This document shows positions 14,737-26,560 of a DNA stretch of 64,000 bases, piece after piece. This DNA comes from Siphonodentalium dalli (taxonomy: Eukaryota > Mollusca > Scaphopoda > Gadilida > Siphonodentaliidae), in NCBI GenBank assembly GCA_032622095.1, contig CP136069.1, forward strand, positions 1,709,462 to 1,773,461. Direction: 5' to 3'. Position numbers and translations under genes: made by a program. The notes below the pieces were generated by a model. That model saw only the letters and a list, made by a program, of their open reading frames with translations. It did not search any database and was not told the DNA's origin. How positions within the stretch are numbered: position 1 is the stretch's first letter; each line of letters starts with the position of its first letter.

Positions 14737-15744
14737 TTATGGTTCAATACCCGGATTATCTCATTTGTGTAACAAGGAAATGCAGAATATCCACAAGCGG
14801 ATTTAAGCTGTATTGGTTCTTTTTGTTATAATTATGCTCTACTTTATAAAATTCCCCAAAACTGCACAATTTTTTTCAACAGTTCTCTGCAAATTATTAG
14901 AAAACTTCGACATTCGAATTGGCAATGTTTACATCCCTCGATTTCTCTAAATGTCAAAATGCAACCATTATCTGCCTGTTATTGATATGCATTGAAACTT
15001 TTTGTTATTCGCCGCTATAAATCGGAAGTGATCTCCAAGAAGGTAATACTATGTTGATATCCAATATCCATCGCCTCGGTAGAGTTATTCATCGCCTCGG
15101 TCCAAGCAATTGATATAACGTTCCACACTGTTCTACGCCATGACAATTCCCCCCTACTATATAATGGGAAAGCATACATTATCTGATCGGTGTTTACGAT
15201 TATAAAGCTATTGGTATTCAATTTGAGTAACATGTGCCACGCGTTGTTAGGATTTTATGTCAAAATGAGTATCCGGTTTTAATGAAATGGGGAGTAACTC
15301 TATATATAACAGGAACCAACTAGCTACTGTTATATATACTGAAGAAGTTATGTTAAATGGGGATAACCGGAACCAACTAGCTACTGTTAAATATACAGAA
15401 GAAGTGAATTTAAAACCGAAGTAATTTCTAAGAGCGTATGTAACCAAAGCCAACATCGTTGCATTTGGCTTATGTGCAATCAAAGTTGATCACGTGTGAC
15501 GTTGTGAACTGTTTCAGACATTAGTTATATAGTCGAAAGTACATTTTACATTTGGTCGCCACCCTGCCCATTCAATCAGGATGCTCATTTCGATATGCAA
15601 TCCCAACATCGCGTTGCACCTGTTACTCAGATGTAATACCAATCGCTGTGTGATCGTGAACCACGAAGTGTCTTTTCCTATTTAATATCGAGCGATATGG
15701 TGGCTGTTCAGTTGGTGGTCGTATGATTATGGCTAAATTTACAG
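14737..15744. other. Unique AT-rich sequence, no gene seen
   Basis: Non-repetitive flank of the satellite; all ORFs are under 80 codons and show no recognisable domain. A short tandem duplication of 57 bp lies at about 15290-15420, where GGAACCAACTAGCTACTG occurs at 15312 and 15369. The segment ends in a possible splice acceptor (TTTACAG) before a TSP1 fragment. Confidence 0.6.
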
Positions 15745-15790
15745 GAGATTGGATTACCCATCTCTAGACAGTCCTTGTAACGCGTTATGC
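15745..15790 (+). pseudogene. Decayed TSP1 exon fragment, cut off at a Helitron-like end
   Basis: After an AG acceptor at 15743-15744 the sequence reads GDW in phase 1. After a frame change it then reads LDSPCNALC, which closely resembles the IDSPCSAIC start of the intact TSP1 exon at 57688. Similarity stops at an AT-rich stretch just before the CTAG end of the adjacent mobile element at 15803. The rest of the module is not recognisable on the far side of the element at 22058. I infer a dead exon truncated by insertion or rearrangement. The match is short, so chance similarity is possible. Confidence 0.4.
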
Positions 15791-15802
15791 AATATATATA
15801 AA

Positions 15803-18385
15803 CTAGCAGGGTTACCCGGCGTTGATCATGTTAAATTTGGGTGGTACCCTCTGCTGTGCAGTGTGGACATGCATGTGGTGGGAATAGAGAATAGTCTTGA
15901 TCAATATGTTTTAAAGAAATGCCCTGTTGCTCATCTGCCTATGGTGTTGTAGTGGCCAATTATTCTCAGTTTAAAATAAATGTTGCTATATATATCAGCT
16001 ACATGTAGTTGACACAGAGCGAGGTTTTAAGTTTTTTTTATGGTAGGCTGCGAGTCTGTTCTAAAACTGAAAGAAATTAACTGTATCGGGTGATATGCCC
16101 TTATCAGATTCAGTATTGGAGAATCCTGAAAAGTCATGTGCTGCTGACTGTTTCATTATCTCAGAAGAAACTATATTTGACTGCACACTGTCACCACTAT
16201 TTCGAATGGGTCTTCAACGCATTTCCATCACTCTTGACAAATTGTATCTATCTTGCGGAAAATATCTCGAATGGGACATACTCAATTGTGTTATAATACA
16301 TTACCAAGTCTAACATGCAATCTTCTAATGATTCAAGGTCCCTCATTGTGCAAGAATATATGCATCTCTAAATGTCCTGATCCCCGTCCCCATACAAATG
16401 ACAATTGAGAAAATGTAATTGTTTAAGTGACTTAATTAGGTCACCACATGTCGAGACTGTGAAATGTTAACACCAAAAACTGCTTATAGAACGAATTATA
16501 TGGAGATGACTTTATACAACTTTTGTTGATATTGGCGACTAAAATATTCTCATCAATGTTACATGTACAGCGTGCCTTCTTGGTGGAAATTAATGCAAAT
16601 CATATTTGTATCAGAGTTGGTGCTCATCCCGTCCACATTAATGACTCGAACGTTGCCACGTTTCCAAACCACATTCATTAGCTTTTTTATATCATTGAGA
16701 TGATTACGTATATATGTGGGGATAATCGGCAACTAAACAAATTCTTATCAAATTTAGTGCCTCCCCCATCTCTCACCCAAGCGACCCCCATTTAAATCAC
16801 ACGATTAAATTCCGCGTATCATGGGAAGAATATGTATCAATTTGGAGGAAATGGGCGTTTAAATATATGTTGGTGCCCTCTGGGCACTCCTGACCCGAAC
16901 ACCACCATATCATGGAGATTATGTTGTATCAGTTTTGTAGAAATTCCCATGTTTTAAACCTGACACAAACGGCGTCTTTTCAGAACAAGTGAACCACACC
17001 ATCATCTTGTTCGTAATACATTACACGTGTTAGTGCCTTTGGTGCCGTCTGAAGGTATATGTGACACAGACAGACCCGACAGTCGCAAATGTAGGCAGCA
17101 ACATTGGCGTCTTCAACGGGTCCACACAATTTGATTCATCGTATCATTGGAGAAAATGTGTATGAATTTGGAAATTTGCGCTAAACATATTTCTATAGAT
17201 GTTGTCGCTCTCCAACCAATCATTGACTCAAGTGGCGCCACTATGACATCTATACTTATTATGAAGATGAATATATATATATATATAATTCGTGGAAATC
17301 GGCGACAAATTCGTATCAATTATAGTACCCCATCTTTTAAACAAACGTCGTCATTTTGACGTATTTTAACCACACGATTAGACCCCTGCTATCATGAAGA
17401 TAATTATGTATAAGTATGGTTTGGTATCGGCGCTAAAAACTGTTTGATCAATTTTGGCGCCCCTCTCCCTTCATTGCACCCCTGCCTCAAATGGACCACT
17501 TCTGCCATCTTTAAATCACACTTTAAATGCCACTTTTGACATATTTAAATCACACGCCATTTATGACACCTTTCAGACACACCGTAATGCTCCTGATGTT
17601 ATGGAGATTATAATGTATCAGTTTGGTATGATCGGCGACCAAATACATTCATTATAATTATGTGCCCCCCATCTTTCATCCAAAAGGGCACCACTTTGGC
17701 GTCTTCACATCACACGATTATATTTCTCTTATCATGGAGAATAATGTGTATCAATTATGTGGAATTCGGCGTTAAAACGTTTGACAAATTTTGGTGGCCA
17801 TATCCCCTTCCGTGCATCACTCACTTTCCAATCTTTATAACACACGATTAGATTTCTCGAATCATGGAGAAGAATGTGTATCAATTTGGTGGAAATCGGC
17901 CTTTAAAAAGTTTGTATAAATTATGCTGCCCCTCTCCTCTTCCGTGCACCCCTGACTCAAATGGCGCCAATTTTGCCATATTTAAATCACATGATTATAT
18001 TTCTCGTATCGTGGAAAAGACTGGGTATAAATTCTGTGGAAATCGACGCTAAACAGGTTTATCAATTATTGTGTCCCTCTCCCCTTCCGTGCACCCCTGA
18101 CTCAAATGGCGACACTTTTGACATATATAAACCGCACCATTAGATTCCTCATATAAAGGAGATGATTATGTATAAGTTTAGTGGATATCGGCGACAATTT
18201 TTGGTCTGCCCCTCCCCCTTTTGTGCCCCTGACAACAACAGCGTCAATTTAGAAAATTATAACCCGCACCATTATCTTTCTCGTAAAAAATTACCCCAAA
18301 TAGAACCCTCTTTTGTTATCTGGATGGTCCCCCGTGACTTTCTATAGAACACAGACAGACAGACAGTCGCAAATATATATATATA
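15803..18385 (-). mobile_element. Helitron-like element, left arm of a head-to-head pair
   Basis: Read on the minus strand, this ~2.6-kb copy starts near 18385 with a TA-rich start followed by TTTGCGACTGTCTG, and ends at 15803 with GCCGGGTAACCC, TG and CTAG, then a flanking T. A GC-rich short hairpin before CTAG-T, with no terminal inverted repeats within a copy, is typical of Helitrons. Its interior (about 16600-18350) consists of degenerate tandem subrepeats of roughly 90-145 bp, containing ATCATGGAGA and GTGCACCCCTGACTCAAATGG. No Rep/helicase coding sequence is visible, so it is non-autonomous. The whole copy is closely related to the right arm in inverted orientation. Assignment to Helitrons rests on termini only. 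Confidence 0.6.
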
Positions 18386-18395
18386 TTTATCTATA

Positions 18396-21300
18396 TCTAT
18401 ATTTGCGAATGTCTGTCTGTCTGTCTGTGTTCTATAAAAATTCACAGGGGACAACCCAGTCTGAGTAAACTCATACCTAAATATTCATTACAACATTGAA
18501 TATAAGGTCTGACGGATAACATCGAAATCTCATTTCCAAGTCCTCGGGATTCCGTAATCTGATTGATTGCGTAAATTATTTTCCGTCCAATGAAACCGTA
18601 TGGGTTAATAAACAAGTGTCAGTGGGCGGAGTAACAGAGCGGAATTTCTCCGATCGAAAGCGATGCTTGCAAATACAACAGACAGAAACAATGGCTTCGA
18701 AATTATATATTCGGTACGATTCGGATTAATTTGAAGGATGTGCTAGACCTGATAGATAGGCCTGCGCATGGTACCAACTTGGCCTCCCATAAATATAAAT
18801 AGAACTCACTCACGTCCGTGTATTTGATTTACTTTATTGTACCATGGTTTGCAAATCAAATTATTTGTCGTAAAAAAATCATCTGAAAGTTAACACCGAG
18901 GAAATGACTTAATTTTATGCTTTTAAATAGTTCTAAAGCATCATTTTTGATGACGACCTTATTTTTTGCTCTCGGATGCAGCTTTCCGGGTGATGCAGCG
19001 AGTTCATCTCCCGAAAAAGAATAGTCGCACACACGACAAATATTATCTGCTGTAATTTAATGTCGCGACACAGGCCATTACTATTGCGAAGCACAACAAA
19101 TAACACGTGGGGACACCTGTCAATCATCGATGTATTTTTTTTAATCCGTGACGTCATTTTGGGGAAGCTCTTCGCTGAATAGAAATGGTTTTGGCTACAT
19201 AAGCTCCAGACTCTATATTTCAAATATAGAGTCGACGTTCACCCAGACTGGGGACAACCTAGATGGCATAAAAGGGATCTAATAGGGGTAACTTTTTACG
19301 AGAAAGATAATGGCGTGGGTTAGAGTGTTCTAAAATGACACCGTTGTTGTCAGGGGCAGACAATGGGGAGGGGCAAAACAAAAATTGTCGCCGATTGCCA
19401 CACCAAACTTATATATAATCATCCCGATAATATGAGGAATTTAATGGTGTGGTTTAAATTTGTCAAAAGTCGCGCCGTTCGCGCCAGGGATGCCCGAAAG
19501 GGGAGAGTGGCACCAAAATTGATCAAAATAATTTTAGCGCCGAATTCCACCAACTTGATGCACATTCTTCAGAGATCTTCTCCATGATGCAAGGAATCTT
19601 ATTGTGTGGTTTAAATACGCCAAACTGGTGTCGTTGGGATCAGAGATTTGGGGGGCGGTCGTTGGGTACTAAATCTGATAAGATTTGGTTTAGTCGCCAA
19701 TTGCTACCAAACTTATACAAATTCATCCCCATGGTATGAGGTGTCTAATGGCGTGGCTTAAAGCTGTCAAAAGTGGCGTCATTCGAGTCAGGTGTGCACT
19801 GAAAGGGAGAGGGGCACCAAAATTGATACACAATATTTTTAGCGCCAATCTCCACCAAATTGATACACATTCTTATCCATAATATGAGGAATATAATCGT
19901 GTGATTTTAAAGACGTCATATTGGTGCTGCCTTGGTGAGAGTTGGGGGTGGGGTGGGCGCTAAATTGATAACAATTTGTTTAATCGCGAATTAACACAAA
20001 ACTTACAAATAATAATCTCCATGATATCAGGAGTCTAATAGTGTGGTTTAATGATGTCAAAAGTGGGGCCATTCGAGTCAGGGGTGCCTAGAGTGTGAGA
20101 GGGACACGCACATTGATAAACAGTATGTTTAGCGCCGATTTCCACCTGATTGAGACACATTCTTCTCCGATACGAATAATCTAATCGAGTGGTTTAAATG
20201 CGCCAAATTGGTGCCTTTTGTGTGAGAGATATGCAATGGTGGCCCTACATTTAATACGAATTGGTATATTCGCCAATTTTCATAAATTTTATATATATTC
20301 ATCTCTATAATGAGTCTAAGTGTGTGGTTTAATAATGTCAAAAGTGGCGCCTCTTGACTCCGAAATAGGGACGCGAGGGTCACCAAAAACTTATAAAAAT
20401 ATGTTTAGTGCCAATTGCCATCAAACTCATACACGTTCTTCTCAAATGATACAATGAATCAAATAATTGCGAATATATGTCTGTGTTCTATATATAACTT
20501 TAAGGGTACAATCGAGATGGCACCAAGGCGGTCTAACATGGGTAACTTTTTACGAGTAAGATAATGGTGCGGGTTAAACTTTTCTGTGACGTTGTTGGTG
20601 TCAGGGGAGGGCTAGTTTTAGCGCATATTTCGACCAAATTGATATATTATTCTTCTCCGTGAAACGAGGATAATAAACGTGTGATTTAAAGACGCGAAAT
20701 TGGTGCCCTTTGGGTGAGTTATGGGGGGATAACTATGATAAGAATTTGTTTAGTTGCCGATTACCACCAAACTTATATATAATCATCTCCATTATATAAT
20801 ACATGCATTAGTCTGATAGACGTGGTTTAAATATGACAAAGTGGCCCGGTTCAAGTCATGCATGAGGGGAGTTGCACCAACGTTGATACAAATATATTTA
20901 GCACTAATTCCACCAAATTCATGCACGTTCTTCTCTAATGATATGATTAATCAAATCACATTTGGGGTCGTTTGGGTCATGGACGGCGAGAGGAGATTCA
21001 CTAAGATTGTTCAATTCGCCGATTTTCAACAAAGTTATATATAGTCATCTCCAGGCCATCTCCATGTCGTTCTAATGAGTTTATGGTATTCCAATTTCAC
21101 AATCTCGACAAATGGTGACCGATTTGAGACACAATTATATCTTCTCAACTATCATATTTATATGTGGATGGAAATCAGGGCATTCCTATAATGATCTAGC
21201 AACACAGATACATAGACGAAAGCATTAAAAGTCTATTTATATCAATCTATTTACGACATATATTCATTCAAACTGAGGGACATTGAATCGTCAGAGGATT

Positions 21301-22057
21301 CCATATTAGAATGGCCCATGTATATATTCAAACACGATTGAGTCTGTCCTATTCAATATAGTTTCCACACAAAAAGTTACAATTGCCAAGAGATATGTAA
21401 ATGTAGAGCAGGCCTGTTCAAAAATAGTGGTTAGAGTGTGCAGTCAAATATGGTTACTTCTGAGATAAAGGAAAACGCAGTCCGTAGCACATGACTTTTC
21501 AGGATCCTCCAATAGTGACATCTGACAAGGGTATATCTGCCCGATACAGAGGATTTCTTCCATTTGTTTTAGAGCCGACTCATCGCCTAACATAAACAAC
21601 TCAAACACTCGCTGTGTCGCGCACATGTAGCTGATATACGTGCATAACATCATTTCTTTTAAACTTAAAATGATTAGCCAGTATATAGCACCAGAACAGA
21701 GGAGCACATGGACATATCTTTAAAACATCTGTCTCTTCATGGAGATATGATAAACTAGATTGATTGATTGACTGTTTGATTGGTACATCTCTATGTAAAA
21801 CACAATTGTCGTCTTTTATTTTTTCGAACAAATATATGTATGATATTCATGTTTCATGCTATAACGTATGAAGTATACAAGGTGGGCCACTACTTATATT
21901 CCATGTCTAAGAATAATGTTTTGTGATGCCATTTGGATATACAATTTATGAGAATACGTGTAACACTTTGAGAGCAAGAGTATTCTCTATTCCCACCAAA
22001 TATCCACAGAGGGTTTCACATCACTTTAACCTGTGCAACGCCGGGTAACCCTGCTAG
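18396..22057 (+). mobile_element. Helitron-like element(s), right arm of a head-to-head pair
   Basis: The plus-strand copy starts TCTATATTTGCGAATG followed by repeated GTCTG, mirroring the left arm, and ends at 22057 with the same GCCGGGTAACCC, TG, CTAG terminus, then T. Sequences near 21440-21540 are the reverse complement of 16090-16200, including TGAAAAGTCATGTGCT. A second 5'-end-like sequence (ATTGCGAATATATGTCTGTG) occurs near 20466, so the arm is probably two copies in tandem, the first without its 3' end. It is interrupted by a separate TIR element at 18457-19250. No transposase ORF is present. Confidence 0.58.
18457..19250. mobile_element. Non-autonomous TIR transposon with a 9-bp target duplication
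   Basis: The 794-bp insert has 14-bp imperfect terminal inverted repeats: CAGTCTGAGTAAAC at the left, and at the right the complement CAGTCTGGGTGAAC. It is flanked by direct repeats GGGACAACC at 18448-18456 and 19251-19259. Removing it restores the continuity of the Helitron-like right arm. TIRs starting CAG with an 8-9-bp duplication suggest hAT or a related superfamily. The interior has no transposase; ORFs under 100 codons show no known domain. It includes a short palindrome, CTATATTT/AAATATAG, near 19211-19231. Confidence 0.7.
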
Positions 22058-22198
22058 TATATATATATATATAGGGAGACTTGTGATTGTGTGCCAAATG
22101 TGTGTAACGTTATACACATAATTTGACCAGACTTTAATAACATCACGTTTGTTTTTATATCTTCAGCTACTAAATTACCAAATTATTAATTTTGACAG

Positions 22199-22366
22199 AC
22201 AGTGGAAATTGGTCTCCATGGACCGTTGGGCAATGCCATAAAGCCGGTGGTACAGGAGTCTCAACAATGACCAGGAAATGTAACGGTCCCACACAGATGT
22301 CTGATGGATACACGTGCAACGGTGCCGACGAGGAGGCTGTATTGTGTGAAGTAATCGACTGTGCAG
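22199..22366 (+). CDS. TSP1-module exon (internal, phase 1-1)
   Basis: This 168-bp internal exon lies between an acceptor (TTTTGACAG) and a donor (GTGTGAG). Read in phase 1 it gives 56 residues with a TSP1 pattern: W-S-P-W near the start (GNWSPWT), then cysteines in GQC, RKC, YTC, VLC and DCA. TSP1 modules normally have six cysteines and a CGxG turn; here the second cysteine is replaced (HKAGGTG) and the arginine ladder is weak, so one disulphide is probably missing. Such modules are extracellular and mediate adhesion or matrix binding. The exon has the same length, phases and C-A-G/GT end as the exon at 57688, so both probably belong to one plus-strand gene, though they are 35 kb apart. No first or last exon is recognisable, and the gene's identity is unknown. 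Confidence 0.85.
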
Positions 22367-22924
22367 GTGTGAGATTAACATTATATCACATGTAATCCCC
22401 ATTATATCAAAACCAGTACATATTTCCTTATATCACATAGTATATATGTCACTAGTGACTAATAAGCGCGTGCTTCCCGCCAACTTGACTGCGCTCCAAC
22501 AAAATTCATTTACATTGATTAGGCGGATTACTACTATTTTTGAAAAGCCGCATATGACACAAAAAATCAGACAATGCAAATGACTGATTCGTTAATTAAA
22601 GTTAAATTCTTGTCCAACTTCGTTATACGGCTGTGAAGTGTCGCAGCCAACGATGGCAATGTATGCATTTTGAAGTTTCTTTTAAGGAATTCATTTTGTT
22701 AAAAAGGCATAAAGCTCTAGTTTTTGTCATCCCAAAATAACTTTTTGGAGATCCTCTATATCCATCATTACCTGGGATGTGGGATGGACACATCACACAT
22801 GAAAGGCTACATAACGGTACATCTGGGGAGAAATCTTATACAGGAGTAATATCATTTTCTTGAACTTGTGTTGCTAATGATTTACTCTCGAGTTTTGTTT
22901 GACTCTCTGTCTGAGTGCTGGCAT
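22367..22924. other. Inferred intron sequence, no feature seen
   Basis: Sequence downstream of the TSP1 donor is AT-rich and shows no domain, long ORF or clear repeat. It ends at the stop codon of the dead retrotransposon ORF1 on the minus strand. Confidence 0.5.
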
Positions 22925-24841
22925 TAACATACTTTTTTTCTAGAAACGGCAGCCAAGTATGTGTCTTGAGAAATTAATGGTCTGGCACCAACTATTTTCT
23001 TGACATCTATACATCTCAATATATTGAATTCATAGTCCCATATGGGACATGGACGATCCATTGTAGCATGTGAACCTTGACAGTTCGAACATTTTTCAGG
23101 ATTTGTACAATCCTTATAATCATGACTAGTAACAGAAGAGCGTGCACAAATTATTTTTGTTTTTACAATGTTCCTGGCTATGACCAGAGCCATGGCATTT
23201 AAAACATCGCAGTGGATATGGAACACAGGTACTTATGTCTACCTTCATGTAGCCAGGGATGTGGCTAGAGGGGGTGTGGGGGTGTCTCACCCCAGCAGAG
23301 AGCTATATTTTCAATAGTTGGAAATTTCATACCTGCCACAACGAAATTTCACACCAACAATAGGTTGAAAATGTTCTTGTAGTTTGATTATAAAACAATT
23401 TATTGGGGGGAATTTATTGTTTTTGACAGAAATGGTCATCAGTTGGAAATTTTCCAACCTTAGGGGGGTCACAGGTTGGAAATTTCCAACACTTGGAAAG
23501 CTTGTGTCCTGGTCCCTCCCCGGTGGCCAGTCATAAACTTCTAGTTAATTTAAGAAAACAATATTGTCATACAATTGGTCAACATTGTCATTGGAATTGT
23601 CATCAGTTGGAAATTTTCCAACCTAAGTGGGGGTATAGGGTTTGAAATTTCCAACAGTAGGAAGGCTTGAGGCTAGTCTAGATGTTAGGATTTTGCGATT
23701 TTCTTGTTCAGATTAAAAAATTTTCGCACACCGGGCCGAACCATGGTCGGCCAGGTGTCTCATTGCCCCATCCACATGGCCAATACAAAACTGCTAATTA
23801 GTTTAGCAAAACAATATTTTACTACATTTGGTCAAACTTGTAGACATAAATGGTCATCAGTTGAAGAATTTTCCAACCTGAGGGGGAGCATGAGGTTTGA
23901 AATTTCCAACGCTAGGAAATCTTCAGTTGAGGCCAGTCTAGATGCTAGGATTTGCGATTTTCTTGTATAGTTTTCAAAATTTTCTCACACCGGGCCGAAC
24001 AACCATGGTCGGCCCGGTATTTCCTGGTATGTTGTCGGTAGCTGTGTGCATTTGTCTGGACCACTAGTTGTTTTTTTGGGGGCAATTTTCAGGTTAAAAT
24101 ATCTTAATGTTCTCATACTGGGAACATAGAAGCATGGCTTATGAATATATAGGAAATTAGGCCTGAGCATGAGGTACAAGGGGGGTGCAAATGGAATTAT
24201 GCAAAAAGTTGTGTTGGTGTGATTCCGACTCAAGGGGGGGGGGGGTGCAGTTGGAATTTCCCAAGGTGGACACCCCCCCCCCCAACGGAGACACTCTAGC
24301 CACATCCCTGCATGTAGCTAACCTTTTTTTATCGGTGGATGTTCGCACCGATTGAAGGTCAGAAGATAAATATTCAGAGGAACTCGTATACCATCAACAG
24401 TTTTTGTAAACCGACGGAATTATGTAACTCCCTGTGGTGCCAACTCCGCCAATATATCTGATTCCGAAGAATCAGCGATATCGCGGGTTTGCAATACATC
24501 TCTGCTATTGTTTAATGTCTTGTGCAGAGTAACCAATACTGGTGTTTGAGCAAAAGTTGTTAACTATAGCAGAGCATCCGATTGGACTTTCTTTGAGCAT
24601 TCAATCAAGAGAAAGAGCCACTTATTGTCCCAGTCCTGATTGGTTTGACAGATTTCAATTGGCTAGCAATGCTTTGTAGCGTTTTATCGATAACAAAGAA
24701 AAAAGTTCTTTTCACATTTGGGTCAAAGCCAAGAACCAAGAACTGAGGGGATACCACAGCATTACTGGAACTAGGTGAGTCATCACTCTTACGAGCAAGA
24801 CGTTGTTTTTCGGGATGTGTTGCCATACGAAAACCAAACAC
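22925..24841 (-). pseudogene. Non-LTR retrotransposon ORF1 (gag-like zinc-knuckle protein), interrupted
   Basis: Read on the minus strand, the ORF begins near 24841/24826 (MATHPEKQRL) and passes through FLVLGFDPNVKRTFF and LAPQGV. It then reads FTKTVDG, VPLNIYLLTFNR and, after the hAT-like insert, KVDIS and VPYPLRC. This order (an RNA-binding-like region, a TFNR block, then zinc knuckles) is that of ORF1 proteins of jockey/CR1-type elements. Knuckle 1, CFKCHGSGHSQEHC, lies at 23165-23206. Knuckle 2 (CARSSVTSHDYKDC) has its second cysteine changed to serine and lies in another frame. Knuckle 3 is CSNCQGSHATMDRPC. Several frameshifts and stops, plus the insertion at 23254-24310, make it dead. 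No ORF2 follows, so the 3' half is missing, the opposite of usual 5' truncation. Confidence 0.8.
23254..24310. mobile_element. Non-autonomous hAT-like transposon with 8-bp target duplication
   Basis: The 1057-bp insert begins CAGGGATGTGGCTAGAG and ends with the inverted match CTCTAGCCACATCCCTG. It is flanked by identical 8-bp direct repeats CATGTAGC at 23246-23253 and 24311-24318. An 8-bp duplication with TIRs beginning CAGGG is the hallmark of hAT elements. Just inside the ends are G-runs (left) and C-runs (right). The interior has several near-palindromic GTTGGAAATTTCCAAC blocks and no transposase ORF. Excision in silico rejoins the retrotransposon ORF1 reading KVSYMKVDIS. Confidence 0.88.
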
Positions 24842-25400
24842 TCGACAACTAGCCCAGCAGCCGCCGTGGACTATCCTTCAAAGTGTGGTCGGGCCAAAGA
24901 CTGGTACATAGCTGAAACGGTGACCCGTTTAACCACTGCATATAGCAGTCTCCCGGAACCTCTCCACAGTGAGACAGGCGTGAACAATATTGGATTCAAC
25001 ACTCAACGATCAGCAGGACGAACTCAACGTAGACAAGAAAAAACAGAAAAAGTATACATGAAAACACAGACAATACTTTAAACATCAGACGAGCAATACA
25101 ACATATAACACAAATTGAATCTGAAACACTGTGGAGAGGCGTGACTAGCCGATTGATTGAGTCGGGTCCACTCAACCACCCGCCTTGAAGAGATATAGGA
25201 CCAAAGAGGACCATGAGCCAAGTCGTATCCGCAGGTTGATGCCTCACGTGACACGGTCGCTCTAGTATCCCCATGACTCCTACACCACACCTTAAGGGAT
25301 GCACTCCACGGCAAACAGGTTACCACATTAGGGGATTTTTGCCCCTCGCTCTGGTGCGTAAGGCATATTCTTCACCGGGTCCACACGGGGTTGTTACACA
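24842..25400 (-). other. Probable 5' untranslated region of the dead non-LTR element
   Basis: This lies upstream of the ORF1 start on the minus strand, is more GC-rich than its surroundings and contains no long ORF. Position next to the ORF1 N-terminus makes it a likely 5' UTR/internal promoter region. The outer boundary near 25400 is a guess, as no target duplication can be matched with the 3' end missing. Confidence 0.4.
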
Positions 25401-26089
25401 AGACTACATAGTATATACATGCATGTGATAATCCATAAATATCATACTATTTCTTGGAATCGAAAGGAAACACATAACACAGCAGAAGATACATTCTGCA
25501 GGTTCAGGCGAACTCGGTCAATGGGGAAAGTTACACGATGACGGCGTTCGTCGATGTTCGTTGAAATCGACACGGTGACACCTTATTAATGAAATCAACA
25601 ACTATGACATGGACACGCCTCTCCATATAATATCTCAGCTTCAGCGCTCACCCAGCGCCAAGAAAAGACATAGAAAAGACATATATTGGTTAAATTCATT
25701 AAAATTTGTTACGTTCCCCTCTCGACAAAGTATAACTATTTTCACTTTGATGCCGGTAGTTTATACCACGTATTTAGCGTACCATTCAATCAAAACTAAC
25801 CGGAAGTAAGATTGGTTTAATTTATACTCGAAATTACGATTGGGGTCCATTCTTTCGACGACCCGTTCTGTACGGAGTGTAAATATTGATAACCAACCCA
25901 GGAAATATAACTACCCGTATGTGAGGTGTTTTTCTTTGGATCGTTAATTACGCTAGCGTATGATGTCATAGAGCATTTGTTGATCAGAAAGAAAATATAA
26001 GCGCTCATACGCCTAACTATTAATCCAACCTTGCTGCATAGTAATAAAATGATGACTTTAGTTTGAGTGTATTGAGAAATAAGATTTAC
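25401..26089. other. Intergenic or intronic sequence, nothing recognised
   Basis: No ORF above 100 codons with a known domain, no clear tandem structure and no splice-bounded exon seen. Confidence 0.5.
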
Positions 26090-26560
26090 ATATTTATTGA
26101 TATGACACCAGCTCATCTATATATGGTTTTGTTGCAGTTGTCACAGTGGGAGAGAAATAATATAAAAAGGATGATTCTAGCTTGAATTTAATGAGTTATA
26201 ATATTTCCTTATTTATTGATAGAACATCAGCCCATCTATTCGTGTTGTGCGTTGTTTTGTTGCTGGGCAGAGGGAGTAATATTATTAAAATAATGATTCT
26301 AGATTGAATAGTGAGATGTGAGATGCACGTATTTACTTATCTGACACCAGCTCATATATTCATGCGGTACGTTATTTTGTTGCTGGGGTGAGCAGTACTA
26401 ATATTAAAAGGATGATTCTAGTTTTGATTTAATGAGATATATGATTAACGTATTTATTGATATTACACCAGCGCATCTATTCATGCAGTACGTTGTTTGT
26501 CGCTGGTGTGGGGGAGTAATAATATTAAAAGGATGTTTCTTGATGAAATTTAACAAGAAA
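26090..26560. repeat. 121-bp tandem repeat family, array 1 (about 4 units)
   Basis: Units carry GACACCAGCTCATCTAT, a GCGGTACGTTGTTTTG-like segment, a GGGGGAGTAAT segment, then ATGATTCTAGTTTGAAT. The same family forms larger arrays at 31141-31605 and 31910-32905, where the spacing of GTTTGA is 121 bp. Units here are more diverged and slightly variable in length. Confidence 0.8.

Noticed and set aside
14737-14760. GGTTCAATACCCGG resembling a tRNA T-arm
   Set aside because: No matching acceptor, D-arm or anticodon arm is found upstream; that sequence is satellite.
18933-19223. 96-codon minus-strand ORF inside the 794-bp TIR element
   Set aside because: No transposase motif or domain is recognisable, and the length is compatible with chance.
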